Positions 31,349 through 39,501 are shown, counted from the first letter of the stretch. The stretch: 64,000 bases of DNA from Conexibacter sp. CPCC 205762 (GCF_030646155.1 NZ_JAUTDN010000001.1:372001-436000); one strand, 5' to 3'. Notes: generated by a model not told the origin, from the letters alone. A program made the numbers and translations.

Positions 31349-31765
31349 ATGCGGAAGACGATGGTCGCAGCAGGTGCCGTGGTCGCGGCGGTGTCCGGTC
31401 TCGTCGCGGTCGCGCCGGCGGCCGAGCGGGACGCGGGGGCGACGGCGGAGGCGGCGCGGCTCGCGACGGAGCGGGCTGCGGCGAAGCCGGCGCCGGCGCT
31501 GACGGTCAGACCGCACGCGGCCAGACGCGGCGGCAGAGTCGTCCTCTTCGGGAGCGGCTTCAGAGCGGGCGTGCGCGTGATGCTGCTGGCCGGTCCGCCG
31601 ACGAGCGAGGCGGTCAGGATCGGCAGCGCGACGACGGACGCGCAGGGCGAGTTCGTCGCGCCGATCGCGATCGAGCGGCGCGTCAGACCGGGTCGCTACG
31701 TCGCGCTCGCCTGCCGCCACGACTGCCGCGTGAAGGCCTCGGCGATGTTCCGCGTGCTGGAGTAG
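31349..31765 (+). CDS. Small secreted Ig-like/IPT-like protein
   Basis: A 138-residue protein. Residues 1-26 look like a signal peptide; an Ala/Arg/Glu-rich linker follows. Residues 50-138 read as a single beta-sandwich: LTVRPHAARRGGRVVLFGSG, FRAGVRVMLLAG, TTDAQGEFVAPI and PGRYVALACRHDC, the pattern of IPT/TIG or surface-adhesion Ig-like domains. Two cysteines near the end may pair. ATG at 31349 has GGGGAG eight bases upstream. It is likely extracytoplasmic; function unknown. Confidence 0.65.
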   Translation: MRKTMVAAGAVVAAVSGLVAVAPAAERDAGATAEAARLATERAAAKPAPALTVRPHAARRGGRVVLFGSGFRAGVRVMLLAGPPTSEAVRIGSATTDAQGEFVAPIAIERRVRPGRYVALACRHDCRVKASAMFRVLE

Positions 31766-31821
31766 CGCGGGCGCGGGGCTCGGCTGGGACGCGGCGAGCG
31801 CCGTGGCGCGGCCGCGGCTCC

Positions 31822-32043
31822 TCAGCGCTGCTCGTCGGCGAGCGCGTGCGTCTGCGCGCTGGCGGCGGCGGCGGCGCGCGCGGCGGCCTTCGCCTCACGG
31901 GCGGCCTCGCGCAGCGCGATCCGCTCTTCGCGCGCGTGGACGATCAGCTGCTCGGCGGCCTCGCCGAGCGCGAGGTTGACACTGCTGAGGCGCTCGAGCT
32001 CCGCGGCGAGGCGGGCGAGCGGGTCGTCGGCGTGAGCATCCAT
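31822..32043 (-). CDS. Small alanine-rich coiled-coil protein
   Basis: A 73-residue, highly charged, alanine-rich helix with heptad-like spacing (LARLAAELERLSSVNLALGE, then REEAREAKAAARAAAAA-like stretches). No membrane segment or catalytic motif. It is divergent from the XRE repressor and shares an intergenic region that holds a perfect palindrome. Possibly a real small cytosolic protein; no family recognised. Confidence 0.5.
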   Translation of the reverse strand: MDAHADDPLARLAAELERLSSVNLALGEAAEQLIVHAREERIALREAAREAKAAARAAAAASAQTHALADEQR

Positions 32044-32146
32044 GCCCGTTCAGTCTGCCACGCGCCACCCACGTCGAAAAGGCGGTCGGTCAGATCCCGC
32101 TCGCGCCAAACCGGGGCCAGTACACCTCTCAGCGGGGAATCTCCCT

Positions 32147-32173
32147 CTATAGCGTGAATTTTCCACGCTATAG
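32147..32173. promoter_or_regulatory. Perfect palindromic operator upstream of the XRE gene
   Basis: CTATAGCGTG and CACGCTATAG are perfect 10-base arms around AATTTTC, in an unusually AT-rich patch. The TATAGC within the arms also resembles a -10 box. It sits 40-66 bases before the XRE start and is probably bound by that repressor. Confidence 0.65.
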
Positions 32174-32212
32174 CTGGTGGAATCCCACTAGCGATCGGTG
32201 GAGGGTTCAAGT

Positions 32213-32455
32213 GTGGCCGACTCGCTTCACCAGGAACGCCGGGCGCTGGCGATCGCCGTGCGCGAGCTGCGCGCCCGCAAGACGCTGAAGCAGGAGGAGG
32301 TCGCCGAGGCCGCGGACCTCGGCCGCAACTACATGACGACGCTCGAAGGCGGACGTGGCAACCCCACCTTCGTCGCACTCGTGCGCCTCTCGCGCGCCCT
32401 CGGGATCCCGCTCAGCGAGCTGATCGCGACCTACGAGCAGCGGCTCGAGGACTGA
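32213..32455 (+). CDS. XRE-family helix-turn-helix regulator
   Basis: An 80-residue single-domain DNA-binding protein. The helix-turn-helix covers about residues 15-70: LRARKTLKQEEVAEAADLGR, NYMTTLEGGRGNPTFVALVR, LSRALGIPLSELI. This is a standard Cro/C1 fold with no partner domain. GTG at 32213 is chosen because GGAGGG lies 7 bases upstream. The perfect palindrome upstream (32147-32173) suggests autoregulation. A terminator follows. Single-domain XRE proteins often control small local regulons or restriction-modification genes; no such genes are adjacent. Confidence 0.88.
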   Translation: MADSLHQERRALAIAVRELRARKTLKQEEVAEAADLGRNYMTTLEGGRGNPTFVALVRLSRALGIPLSELIATYEQRLED

Positions 32456-32462
32456 GAACGCG

Positions 32463-32487
32463 GAAGGCCCGCACAGGGCGGGCCTTC
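32463..32487. terminator. Bidirectional terminator between XRE and tRNA-Arg
   Basis: GAAGGCCCGC and GCGGGCCTTC pair perfectly over ten bases with loop ACAGG. It can end both the XRE transcript and the tRNA transcript from the opposite strand. Confidence 0.7.
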
Positions 32488-32495
32488 ACGAGGAG

Positions 32496-32568
32496 CGCGC
32501 CCGGCTGGATTCGAACCAGCGACCTCTTGCTCCGGAGGCAAGCGCTCTATCCACTGAGCTACGGGCGC
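32496..32568 (-). tRNA. tRNA-Arg, anticodon CCG
   Basis: A 73-base cloverleaf on the minus strand: acceptor arms GCGCCCG/CGGGCGC, D arm GCTC..GAGC, anticodon arm CTTGC-CTCCGGA-GCAAG with anticodon CCG (reads CGG), and T arm GCTGG-TTCGAAT-CCAGC. Discriminator base G; CCA is not encoded. All pairs are canonical. Confidence 0.97.
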
Positions 32569-32697
32569 AACGCATCGAGCAGCTTATCGTGGGGCGCCGT
32601 CGCCTGCCGACTCGCGGCGCCCAAACTCTGGGCGGGGGCCCAGTATTGGTGGCGCGACGGCGCTACTAGCCTCGCCAGCTCCTTGCAGATCCGCGGA

Positions 32698-33912
32698 ATG
32701 GTGGGCCGGATGAAGAAGCGGCAGCAGCTTGCGCTCGCGACGGGTGCGGCGGCGGCGATGGTCGCCGTCCTCGCCTCGGGGGCGACGGCGGCGAAGGTCA
32801 GCGACGAGCGCTCGGACGGGACGATCTACGACGCGAAGGCGTACGCGGCCTGCGACGTGCGCGAGCTGGAGGCCGAGACGGCCGGCGGCACGCTGCAGGT
32901 GACGGTCACGGTCCGCGGGAAGGTCAACCCGGGCGCGTCGCTGACGGTCAGCGTCGACACGCGCGGCGGCAACGGCAGCGAGCCGGAGTACGTCGCCCGC
33001 GGCGAGGCGCTCATGACCTACTCGAACACGCCGAGAACGGTCGGGCGCTCGACGACCTCGGCCACCGGCAGACAGGTCGTCGTGACGATCCCGCTGGCCG
33101 CGATCGGCCGGCCGAGAAGAGTCGGCGTGCAGGTCTCGACCTGCGGCGAGGCGGCCAACGACATCGCGCCCGGCGGCGACCACTTCGACGGCAAGGGGAT
33201 CAACGACAGACCGGTCTTCAGATACCTGTTCGCGACCCCGGCCGAGCGGGTCGTCGAGGGCGAGGTCGAGCTGCTCTGCGCCGCCTCCGGCCGCTCCTGC
33301 CGCAGACTCCCGGTCGAGGGGGCGACCGTGCGCGCGGTCGGCGGCTCGCCGCGGCGCACGTATGAGACCGCGACCGACAGACGCGGGCAGTTCTCGTTCG
33401 GCGTCGACAAGGGCATCTACACGGTCACGGCCGCCGACGACCTCCTGCAGGTCAGAGGCGGCGCCAGACGGGTCGACGTGCGCCGCGCCAGAAGCGGCGC
33501 GGCCGCCTTCACCGCCTGCGGCCTGAAGCCCGCCGCCCAGACCTCGGCGGTGACCGGCGGCGTCTGGAGAGGCGGCAACGCCGACTGCCTCAACTACTTC
33601 GAGATCGCCTGGCGGCCGTCGTCGGGGGTGTCGGTCACGTGGGCGTCCGCGCCGATCTGCACGGGCGCCGGCGGCAACTGGGTCGGCCCCGGCAAGGTAT
33701 TGATGAAGGGCATCTTCCTCGACCCGCAGGCGCAGGGGACCAATGTCGTCGTCGGCGCCAACGACATCCAGTTCCACAGCCCGATCCAGTCGGTCAGCAG
33801 CGGCAACAGCGTCAGCGGCACGCTGCGCGCGAACGGCAGCGGCGTCGTCACCGCCAGATACGTGGAGGGGCTCTGCACCTTCGGCATCAGCAGACTGCCG
33901 CTGAAGCGGTGA
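32698..33912 (+). CDS. Secreted protein of unknown function
   Basis: A 404-residue exported protein (400 if the ATG at 32710 is used). A signal peptide MKKRQQLALATGAAAAM begins at the second methionine. The mature part has a beta-rich domain with VTVTVRGKVNPGASLTVSVD, a carboxypeptidase-regulatory-like segment (VEGATVRAVGG then TDRRGQFSFGVDKGIYTVTA, about 225-280), and a C-terminal domain with paired cysteines (TACGL, ADCLN, PICTG, GLCTF). Several Arg codons are AGA. No known family. Probably surface-associated; the repeats-of-beta architecture suggests binding rather than catalysis. Confidence 0.72.
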   Translation: MVGRMKKRQQLALATGAAAAMVAVLASGATAAKVSDERSDGTIYDAKAYAACDVRELEAETAGGTLQVTVTVRGKVNPGASLTVSVDTRGGNGSEPEYVARGEALMTYSNTPRTVGRSTTSATGRQVVVTIPLAAIGRPRRVGVQVSTCGEAANDIAPGGDHFDGKGINDRPVFRYLFATPAERVVEGEVELLCAASGRSCRRLPVEGATVRAVGGSPRRTYETATDRRGQFSFGVDKGIYTVTAADDLLQVRGGARRVDVRRARSGAAAFTACGLKPAAQTSAVTGGVWRGGNADCLNYFEIAWRPSSGVSVTWASAPICTGAGGNWVGPGKVLMKGIFLDPQAQGTNVVVGANDIQFHSPIQSVSSGNSVSGTLRANGSGVVTARYVEGLCTFGISRLPLKR

Positions 33913-33927
33913 CGCAGGGCGCGGCGC

Positions 33928-34794
33928 TCACGACAGCCGTCTGCCGCTGAACGTGTAGCTGTACTGGCTCGGCGTGCAGCCGGCTCTGCGGCCGGCCGCC
34001 GTCGGGCGGTAGTCGTTGATCAGTCTGCCCTTGATCTGCGTCGCGCGCTCGCGCACGAGCCCGCCCGATCTGCGCGTGCGCACGACGCTGAACTGCTCGA
34101 ACGACTCGACCGTGTAGCCGTGCTTGGCGACGACCTTGCGCGTCGTCTTGCCGCCGCGTCTGGTCACGCGCACGCACGAGACCTGCTGCTGCGGCCGCGC
34201 GCGGTAGGTCAGCCTGGCGTCGGGGGCGAAGCGGATTCTGCTGCCGCTCGGTGAGCGCATCGTCACCGCGCAGGCACCGAGGTCGCAGACGGCGCGCGAC
34301 GTCCAGACGACGTCGAAGGGAGCGCCGGGCGTGCCTCTGCCGGGCGTGAAGCGCAGCTTCCAGCGGCCGTCGACGCGCGCGGCGGGGGAGATGCCGAGCT
34401 TCTGCGATCTCGGCACCGCGTAGATCGTGCCGGTGACGCGCGCGCGGCAGAGCGACGGGCCGCCGGCCGCCTTCGCGGTCTGCTGCCAGGCGGCGGAGAT
34501 CGCGAAGCGGCCGGTGCGCGCCGGGGCGCTGACGGTCAGCCTGTATCTGCCGTCGTCGCTCGCCGCGACGGAGGACTCGACGCCGTCGATCGTCAACGAC
34601 AGGTCGCGGACCCGCTCACCGTCGAGCACGTCGTAGACGACGTCGAAGCTGCCGCCCGCGTGCGCGTAGGACGGCAGGTAGAAGCGCAGCATGCCGTCGC
34701 GCGGCGCGCATCTCGCCGGCTCCGCGGCCGTCGCCGGCGCAGCCGTCACCAGCGCGCCGGCCAGCGCCAGCGCCGCGATCGTCAGCTTCCGCAC
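33928..34794 (-). CDS. Secreted protein, paralogue A of a local pair
   Basis: A 288-residue exported protein. The signal peptide (residues 1-24) is VRKLTIAALALAGALVTAAP followed by an Ala-rich end. The mature region matches the gene at 35421-36260 in order and spacing: FDVVYDV, WQQT, YAVP, DGRWKLRFTPGRGTPG, VCDLGACAV, DARLTYRA, and a shared C-terminal RERATQIKGR..GRRAGC block. Conserved cysteines suggest disulfides. GTG at 34794 starts the signal peptide. Function unknown; it is divergent from the phosphoesterase gene. Confidence 0.75.
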   Translation of the reverse strand: MRKLTIAALALAGALVTAAPATAAEPARCAPRDGMLRFYLPSYAHAGGSFDVVYDVLDGERVRDLSLTIDGVESSVAASDDGRYRLTVSAPARTGRFAISAAWQQTAKAAGGPSLCRARVTGTIYAVPRSQKLGISPAARVDGRWKLRFTPGRGTPGAPFDVVWTSRAVCDLGACAVTMRSPSGSRIRFAPDARLTYRARPQQQVSCVRVTRRGGKTTRKVVAKHGYTVESFEQFSVVRTRRSGGLVRERATQIKGRLINDYRPTAAGRRAGCTPSQYSYTFSGRRLS

Positions 34795-34898
34795 CGCACC
34801 ATCCCAGGTCTCGTCCTCGTCATTTCGCGCGCGCACGGTACGCGCCCGCGCCGCCGACCGCAAGCGCGACCGGCGCGATTCGTAGAGTGGGCCCCGCG

Positions 34899-35417
34899 AT
34901 GCGGCTCGCGATCGTCTCCGACACGCACATGCCGAAGGTCGAGCGGACGCTGCCGGCGGCATGCGTCGCGGAGCTGCGCGCGGCCGACCTGATCGTCCAC
35001 GCCGGCGACTTCGTCCGCGCGCCGGTGCTGGAGCAGCTGCGCAGTTACGGCGAAGTCGCCGCCGTCCATGGCAACGTCGACGAGCCGGCGCTGCGAGCGG
35101 AGCTGCCGGCCGTGCTCGAGCTGGAGCTGCGCGCGGCGGGCGCGGGCGCCGGGGCGGCCCCGGTGCGGCTCGCGATCGTGCACGACGCGGGGCCGAGAGT
35201 CGGGCGGATGGCGCGGATGCGGCGGCGCTTCCCGCACGCCGACGCGGTCGTCTTCGGCCACTCCCACATCCCGCTCCACGAGGTCTCCGACGACGACGGC
35301 TTCCAGCTGTTCAACCCGGGCAGCCCGACCGAGCGGCGGCGGGCGCCGCGCCACACGATGGGCGTGGCGCGGATCGCCGCCGGGCGGATCGGCTTCGAGC
35401 TGGTGACGGTCGGCTGA
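34899..35417 (+). CDS. YfcE/MJ0936-type metallophosphoesterase
   Basis: A 172-residue calcineurin-like phosphoesterase. All metal motifs are visible: SDTHMPK (D8, H10), VHAGDF, GNVDEP, VHDAG in place of the usual HG block, and FGHSHIPL with LFNPGSPTERR. The compact single-domain form acts on phosphodiesters or nucleotides; the natural substrate is unknown. ATG at 34899, with a TAGAGT box 10 bases upstream and no Shine-Dalgarno sequence. It lies between two paralogous secreted-protein genes. Its stop and the next gene's stop sit within one palindrome. Confidence 0.88.
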   Translation: MRLAIVSDTHMPKVERTLPAACVAELRAADLIVHAGDFVRAPVLEQLRSYGEVAAVHGNVDEPALRAELPAVLELELRAAGAGAGAAPVRLAIVHDAGPRVGRMARMRRRFPHADAVVFGHSHIPLHEVSDDDGFQLFNPGSPTERRRAPRHTMGVARIAAGRIGFELVTVG

Positions 35418-35432
35418 GCGTCAGCCGCCGAC
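35409..35432. terminator. Palindrome containing both convergent stop codons
   Basis: GGCTGA (35412-35417) and TCAGCC (35421-35426) are perfect arms around GCG; they contain the stop codons of the two convergent genes. GTC/GAC extend the stem if GC is bulged. A plausible bidirectional terminator. Confidence 0.45.
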
Positions 35433-36260
35433 GCGGACGCCGCTCATCACGAAGGGGTAGACGACCGTGCGGCAGCCGGCGCGGCGGCCGGCGGGCGTCG
35501 GCGTGTACGTGATCGTCGCGCGACCGGAGATCCGCGTCGCGCGCTCGCCGACGACGCCGTCGACCAGCTGGCTGCCGACGACCTCGAAGCCGTACTGCAG
35601 GACGCTGTCGGCGCCATGACGCACCGGTCCGCATCTGGCCCAGGACGCGTCCAGCCGCGACCGCGGGATGCTGTACCGCATCCGCGCGTCCGGGACGAGG
35701 CGGTAGCGGACCGAGCCGTCGAGGACGGCGCGCAGCGCGCACGCGCCGACGGCGCAGTCGGGCGTGAAGCGCCAGCGGGTTCTGGAGGCGCCGCCGGGGG
35801 TGCGGCCGGTCGGCCGGAAGACCACGTTCCAGCGGCCGTCGATGCGCGGCTCCTCGCGGCCGATCCTGGCGTTCGGGGCGACCGCGTAGACGTCGTAGAC
35901 GAACTCCTGTCTGCAGAGCGGGAGGTCGCCGGCGGCGACGCCGGTCTGCTGCCAGCTGGCGGTCAGCTCGAAGCGGCCGCTGCGCGAGGGCGTGTCGAGG
36001 TAGAGCGTGCCGTCGCCGTCAGGGCCGAGCGTGACGCCGGCCGGCTGGCCGTCGACGGTCATCGTGAACTCGCGCACGTGGTCGGCGCGCGTCACGTCGA
36101 CCGGCACCGCGAACTGCTTGCCGGCGTTCGCCCAGCGCGGCGGCGTCAGGTCGACCAGCTCGTCCTCGGCGTTGCAGCTCGGCACCTCGTCGGCCTGCGC
36201 CGCGGGCGCGAGCGCGAGCAGTGCGCCGCACACGGCGGCGGCGATCATCCCTCTTCGCAT
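35421..36260 (-). CDS. Secreted protein, paralogue B of a local pair
   Basis: A 279-residue exported protein with a signal peptide (about residues 1-23, MRRGMIAAAVCGALLALAP). The mature part parallels paralogue A (33928-34794): FAVPVDV, WQQTGVAAG, YAVAP, DGRWNVVFRPTGRTPGG, CAVGACAL, DARMRYS and the ERATRISGR..GRRAGC end. The order of blocks and the cysteines are kept, so the pair arose by duplication and now flanks a phosphoesterase gene. ATG at 36260. Function unknown. Confidence 0.75.
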   Translation of the reverse strand: MRRGMIAAAVCGALLALAPAAQADEVPSCNAEDELVDLTPPRWANAGKQFAVPVDVTRADHVREFTMTVDGQPAGVTLGPDGDGTLYLDTPSRSGRFELTASWQQTGVAAGDLPLCRQEFVYDVYAVAPNARIGREEPRIDGRWNVVFRPTGRTPGGASRTRWRFTPDCAVGACALRAVLDGSVRYRLVPDARMRYSIPRSRLDASWARCGPVRHGADSVLQYGFEVVGSQLVDGVVGERATRISGRATITYTPTPAGRRAGCRTVVYPFVMSGVRVGG

Positions 36261-36323
36261 CGCGCGAGCGTACCGGCCGTCGCCGCCTTCGAGCGCCTGC
36301 ACCATCTAGATTCACAGGCAAGA

Positions 36324-37289
36324 ATGGACCTCTCGATCTTCTTCGCCGGTACCGCCGGATCGGTGCCGACCGCCCGTCGCGGGCTGCCCGCGATCCTCCT
36401 GCGCCGCGGCGCCGACCGGATCCTGTTCGACTGCGGCGAGGGCACGCAGCGGCAGCTGCTGCGCTCCGCCGGCCTGCCCGACATCAGCGACGTCTTCATC
36501 AGCCACTTCCACGCCGACCACTGGCTCGGCCTGCCGGGGATGCTGAAGACCTTCGACCTGCGTGCGCGCGAGAAGCCGCTGACGCTGCACGGCCCGCCGG
36601 GGCTGAAGGCGCTGATGCAGTCGATGCGGCACGTCTGGGGCGGCTGCGGCTACGAGATCCGGATCGAGGAGCTGGCACCCGACGCGATGGTCGAGCGCGA
36701 CGAGTACGTGATCGAGCCGTTCCCGGTCAACCACCGCGGCCCGGCCTACGGCTACGCGATCACCGAGGACGACCGGCTCGGCAGATTCGACGCGGAGCTG
36801 GCACAGAGACTGGGCGTCACGCCCGGCCCCGACTTCGGCCGCCTGCAGCGCGGCGAGACGATCAACGGCGTCAGACCGGAGCAGGTGATCGGCGAGAGCC
36901 GCCTCGGCCGCAAGCTGGTCATCTCCGGCGACACCGGCCCGTGCGAGGAGCTGATCGCGATCGCCCACGGCGCCGACGTGCTCGTCCACGAGGCGACCTT
37001 CGCGCAGAACGAGGCCGCGCGCGCGAAGGAGACGCAGCACTCGACCGCGGCGCAGGCGGCGAAGGCGGCCGTCGAGGCCGAGGTGCGGCTGCTCGCGCTC
37101 GTCCACCTCTCGACCCGCTACGGCGGCCGCGAGATCCGCGAGGAGGCGACGGCGGTCTTCGCCGACACCGTCGTCCCGCGCGACTTCGACGCGATCGAGG
37201 TGCCGTTCCCCGAGCGCGGCGCGCCCGAGCTGGTGCGCTGGGATCCCGTGCGGGCGCAGACCGAGCAGCCCGAGGCGGTGCTGAGATGA
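36324..37289 (+). CDS. rnz: Ribonuclease Z
   Basis: A 321-residue tRNA 3'-endonuclease of the MBL fold. Motifs present are the N-terminal FFAGTAGSVPTARRG, the metal-binding SHFHADHWLGLPG (H61, H63, D65, H66), the flexible-arm region about 150-190, VISGDTGPCEEL, VHEATFA and the late ALVHLSTRYGG. It trims the 3' trailers of tRNA precursors that lack an encoded CCA; consistently, the only tRNA here lacks CCA. ATG at 36324. Its stop overlaps the PASTA gene start (ATGA). Confidence 0.95.
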   Translation: MDLSIFFAGTAGSVPTARRGLPAILLRRGADRILFDCGEGTQRQLLRSAGLPDISDVFISHFHADHWLGLPGMLKTFDLRAREKPLTLHGPPGLKALMQSMRHVWGGCGYEIRIEELAPDAMVERDEYVIEPFPVNHRGPAYGYAITEDDRLGRFDAELAQRLGVTPGPDFGRLQRGETINGVRPEQVIGESRLGRKLVISGDTGPCEELIAIAHGADVLVHEATFAQNEAARAKETQHSTAAQAAKAAVEAEVRLLALVHLSTRYGGREIREEATAVFADTVVPRDFDAIEVPFPERGAPELVRWDPVRAQTEQPEAVLR

Positions 37290-37669
37290 GACGGCCGGCG
37301 AGCTGGACCGGCGTCGCGATCGGCGTCGCCGCCGGCTTCCTGATCGGCGTCCTGTTCGTCGTCGCGCTCGGCGTCGGGCAGGCGTCCGACCCGCCGAGAG
37401 CGCGCACCGTCACCGTGCTGGCGAGAGCGCCGGCACCGAGCGGCGACGAGACCGTGATCACGAAGACGGAGGTGCCCGACGTCGTCGGCGAGCGGCTCGA
37501 CGACGCGCACGACCGGCTGGAGCGCGCCGGCTTCAAGGTCAAGGAGGAGGGCGGCGGGATCTTCGGCACGATCGTCGACTCCAACTGGGAGGTCGTGAAG
37601 CAGGATCCCGTCGGCGGCATCTCGCTCGAGCGCGGCTCGACCGTGCACATCGAGCTCGACCGCCGCTGA
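37286..37669 (+). CDS. Single-pass membrane protein with one PASTA domain
   Basis: A 127-residue protein. Residues about 8-31 form one membrane helix after a short cytosolic tail (MRRPASW), then a linker, then a single PASTA domain at about 62-127 (VPDVVGERLDDAHDRLERAG, WEVVKQDPVGG, LERGSTVHIEL). PASTA domains bind peptidoglycan fragments or beta-lactams in Ser/Thr kinases and PBPs, but here no kinase or transpeptidase is attached. It may sense or localise to the wall. Coupled to rnz by ATGA, though a functional link is not obvious. Confidence 0.85.
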   Translation: MRRPASWTGVAIGVAAGFLIGVLFVVALGVGQASDPPRARTVTVLARAPAPSGDETVITKTEVPDVVGERLDDAHDRLERAGFKVKEEGGGIFGTIVDSNWEVVKQDPVGGISLERGSTVHIELDRR

Positions 37670-37754
37670 CCGCACCCGGTTCGCACCGGTTTTCGGTACC
37701 GTAGCGTCTCACGGGCCGGTCGGAGACCGGGGAGGCGACGGCAGGGGAGCGGGC

Positions 37755-38843
37755 GTGCGAGGAGCGGCGAAGTGGCTGGCGACGGCGGCGGTCGCCTTGA
37801 CGGCGGCGGCCGGAGCCGCGCCGACGGCATCAGCGGACACCGAGCCCAACGACGGCATCACGCAGGTCGAGGGGCCGCTCGGCGGCGGCGTCACATACGC
37901 GGGTGGGATCACGACCGCCAACGACTCCGACTGGTACTTCGTCTACGTCCAGCCGCAGACGCAGCTCGACATCTCGCTGACGACCCCCGGCGAGTCGCCG
38001 TGCAACTACTACGACGCCAGTCGCCTGACGCTGCGCACCAGCGACGGCGGCTCGATCGCCAGCACCGTCGCCGCCCGCAACGAGACCAGCCACATCAGAT
38101 ACACGACGCCGGCCGCGCTGACCCGCTACCTGCTCCAGCTCGACGCCGACTGCACCGGCGGCAGCTACCGCTTCCGGCTCGACCCCGCGACCGCGGTCGT
38201 CAGCGGACCGGGGCTGCCCGCGCCGCTGCCCGCCCCTGAGCCGAACGAGAGCGCGGGCCAGGCGTACGGGCCGCTCTCCGGGGGGACGCCGTACGCCGGC
38301 ACGATCGACACGCAGAACGACGTCGACTGGTTCTGGTTCTACAGCGCCGGCCCGTACGCCTACGACCTGACGCTGACGGGCGTCGGCGGCGGCTGCTCCG
38401 ACGACGTCGACGCGCGCCTCTACGCCGACGGCAGCAGCAGCTCGATCGACGGCCTCTCCGCCTATCCCAACACCGTCTCGCACCTCGTCCGCACCGCGCC
38501 CGGCTTCGCCCGCTATCTGATCGAGGTGACCGGCTGCCAGGGCGCCGCGTACCGCGTCCAGCTCGACCCCGGCACCGCGATCGCGCTCGCCCCGCCGGCG
38601 CCGCCGCCCGCGCCGCCCGCCGCCGTGCCGGCGCCCAAGCCGAAGCCGAAGCCGAAGGCCTCCAAGCGCTGCAGAACGGCGCGCGCCGGGCAGGTGCGCT
38701 GGTCGCGCGCGATCGCCAAGAGCAGACGGCAGCTGCGGCGCGTCTCGACGCGTTCCGCCAGACGCAAGCTGAAGCGCAAGCTCGCCGCCCAGCAGCGGAC
38801 GCTGCGACGGGCCAGCGATCGCGTGACGATCTACTGCAGATAG
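37755..38843 (+). CDS. Secreted protein with two tandem beta domains
   Basis: A 362-residue exported protein starting at GTG 37755 after GGGGAG. After a signal peptide (about 1-27) two homologous domains occur: about 30-145 (EPNDG, YAGGITTANDSDWYFVYV, LLQLDADC) and about 165-275 (EPNES, YAGTIDTQNDVDWFWFYS, LIEVTGC). The EPNxx..DxDWY/F pattern resembles bacterial pre-peptidase C-terminal domains. A Pro/Lys linker leads to a basic C-terminal helix (about 305-362). It is probably a surface-binding protein. A CCGGTC-GGA-GACCGG hairpin lies in the leader. Confidence 0.75.
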   Translation: MRGAAKWLATAAVALTAAAGAAPTASADTEPNDGITQVEGPLGGGVTYAGGITTANDSDWYFVYVQPQTQLDISLTTPGESPCNYYDASRLTLRTSDGGSIASTVAARNETSHIRYTTPAALTRYLLQLDADCTGGSYRFRLDPATAVVSGPGLPAPLPAPEPNESAGQAYGPLSGGTPYAGTIDTQNDVDWFWFYSAGPYAYDLTLTGVGGGCSDDVDARLYADGSSSSIDGLSAYPNTVSHLVRTAPGFARYLIEVTGCQGAAYRVQLDPGTAIALAPPAPPPAPPAAVPAPKPKPKPKASKRCRTARAGQVRWSRAIAKSRRQLRRVSTRSARRKLKRKLAAQQRTLRRASDRVTIYCR

Positions 38844-38909
38844 CTCGCGGCTCGGCCGGGGGAGGCGGGCGCCGCCGCGTCCAGCCCCGTTGCTAGGGTG
38901 GTCGGCGTC

Positions 38910-38940
38910 CCTTTAACCCGGTCCCGTGAGGCCAGGAAGG
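38910..38940 (+). promoter_or_regulatory. PyrR-binding RNA leader of the pyr operon
   Basis: CCTTTAACCCGGTCCCGTGAGGCCAGGAAGG-type layout: flanking CCTT and AAGG arms pair, and the centre GTCCCGTGAGGCC (38921-38933) matches the PyrR consensus UCC-N-G-N-GAGG. The AGGAAGG of the 3' arm is also the ribosome-binding site of pyrR, so PyrR bound with UMP would block translation of the operon. Confidence 0.7.
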
Positions 38941-38946
38941 CACCAA

Positions 38947-39501
38947 GTGAGCGAACCGAAGGTCGTCCTCGACCGCGACGACATGCGGCGTACGCTCGTG
39001 CGCATCGCGCATGAGATCGTCGAGAAGAACCCCGCGCAGCAGCTGGCGATCGTCGGCATCCACCGGCGCGGCGCGATCCTCGCCAGGCGGCTCCACGCGC
39101 TCGTCTCCGAGCTGCTCGACGCGGCCCCGCCGCTGGGCGACATCGACATCGCCTTCTACCGCGACGACGTCGCGACCCGCGCCAGCGCGCCGGTCGTGCA
39201 GGCATCGCACATCGACTTCCGGCTCGACGGCCTGACGACCGTGATCGTCGACGACGTGCTCTACACCGGCCGCACCGTGCGCGCCGCGATCGACTGCGTC
39301 TTCGACTACGGCCGCCCCGACCGCGTCCAGCTCGCCGTGCTGGCCGACCGCGGCCACCGCGAGCTGCCGATCCGCCCCGACTACGTCGGCAAGAACCTTC
39401 CGACCGCGCGCGAGGAGCGCGTCAACGTCCGCGTCGAGGAGATCGACGGCGTCGACGAGGTCACCATCACGGACACGCGAAGCGCGGAGGTCCCCGCATG
39501 A
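38947..39501 (+). CDS. pyrR: Pyrimidine operon regulator/uracil phosphoribosyltransferase PyrR
   Basis: A 184-residue bifunctional regulator. The PRPP-binding motif VIVDDVLYTGRTV lies at residues 99-111, and the family segments AIVGIHRRGAILARRL and VLADRGHRELPIRPDYVGKN are present. With UMP or UTP bound, PyrR grips pyr leader RNA; it also has weak uracil phosphoribosyltransferase activity. GTG at 38947 with AGGAAGG six bases upstream. It heads pyrR-pyrB-pyrC-carA-carB, all linked by short overlaps (ATGA or TGATG), and a matching binding site is in its own leader. Confidence 0.95.
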   Translation: MSEPKVVLDRDDMRRTLVRIAHEIVEKNPAQQLAIVGIHRRGAILARRLHALVSELLDAAPPLGDIDIAFYRDDVATRASAPVVQASHIDFRLDGLTTVIVDDVLYTGRTVRAAIDCVFDYGRPDRVQLAVLADRGHRELPIRPDYVGKNLPTAREERVNVRVEEIDGVDEVTITDTRSAEVPA

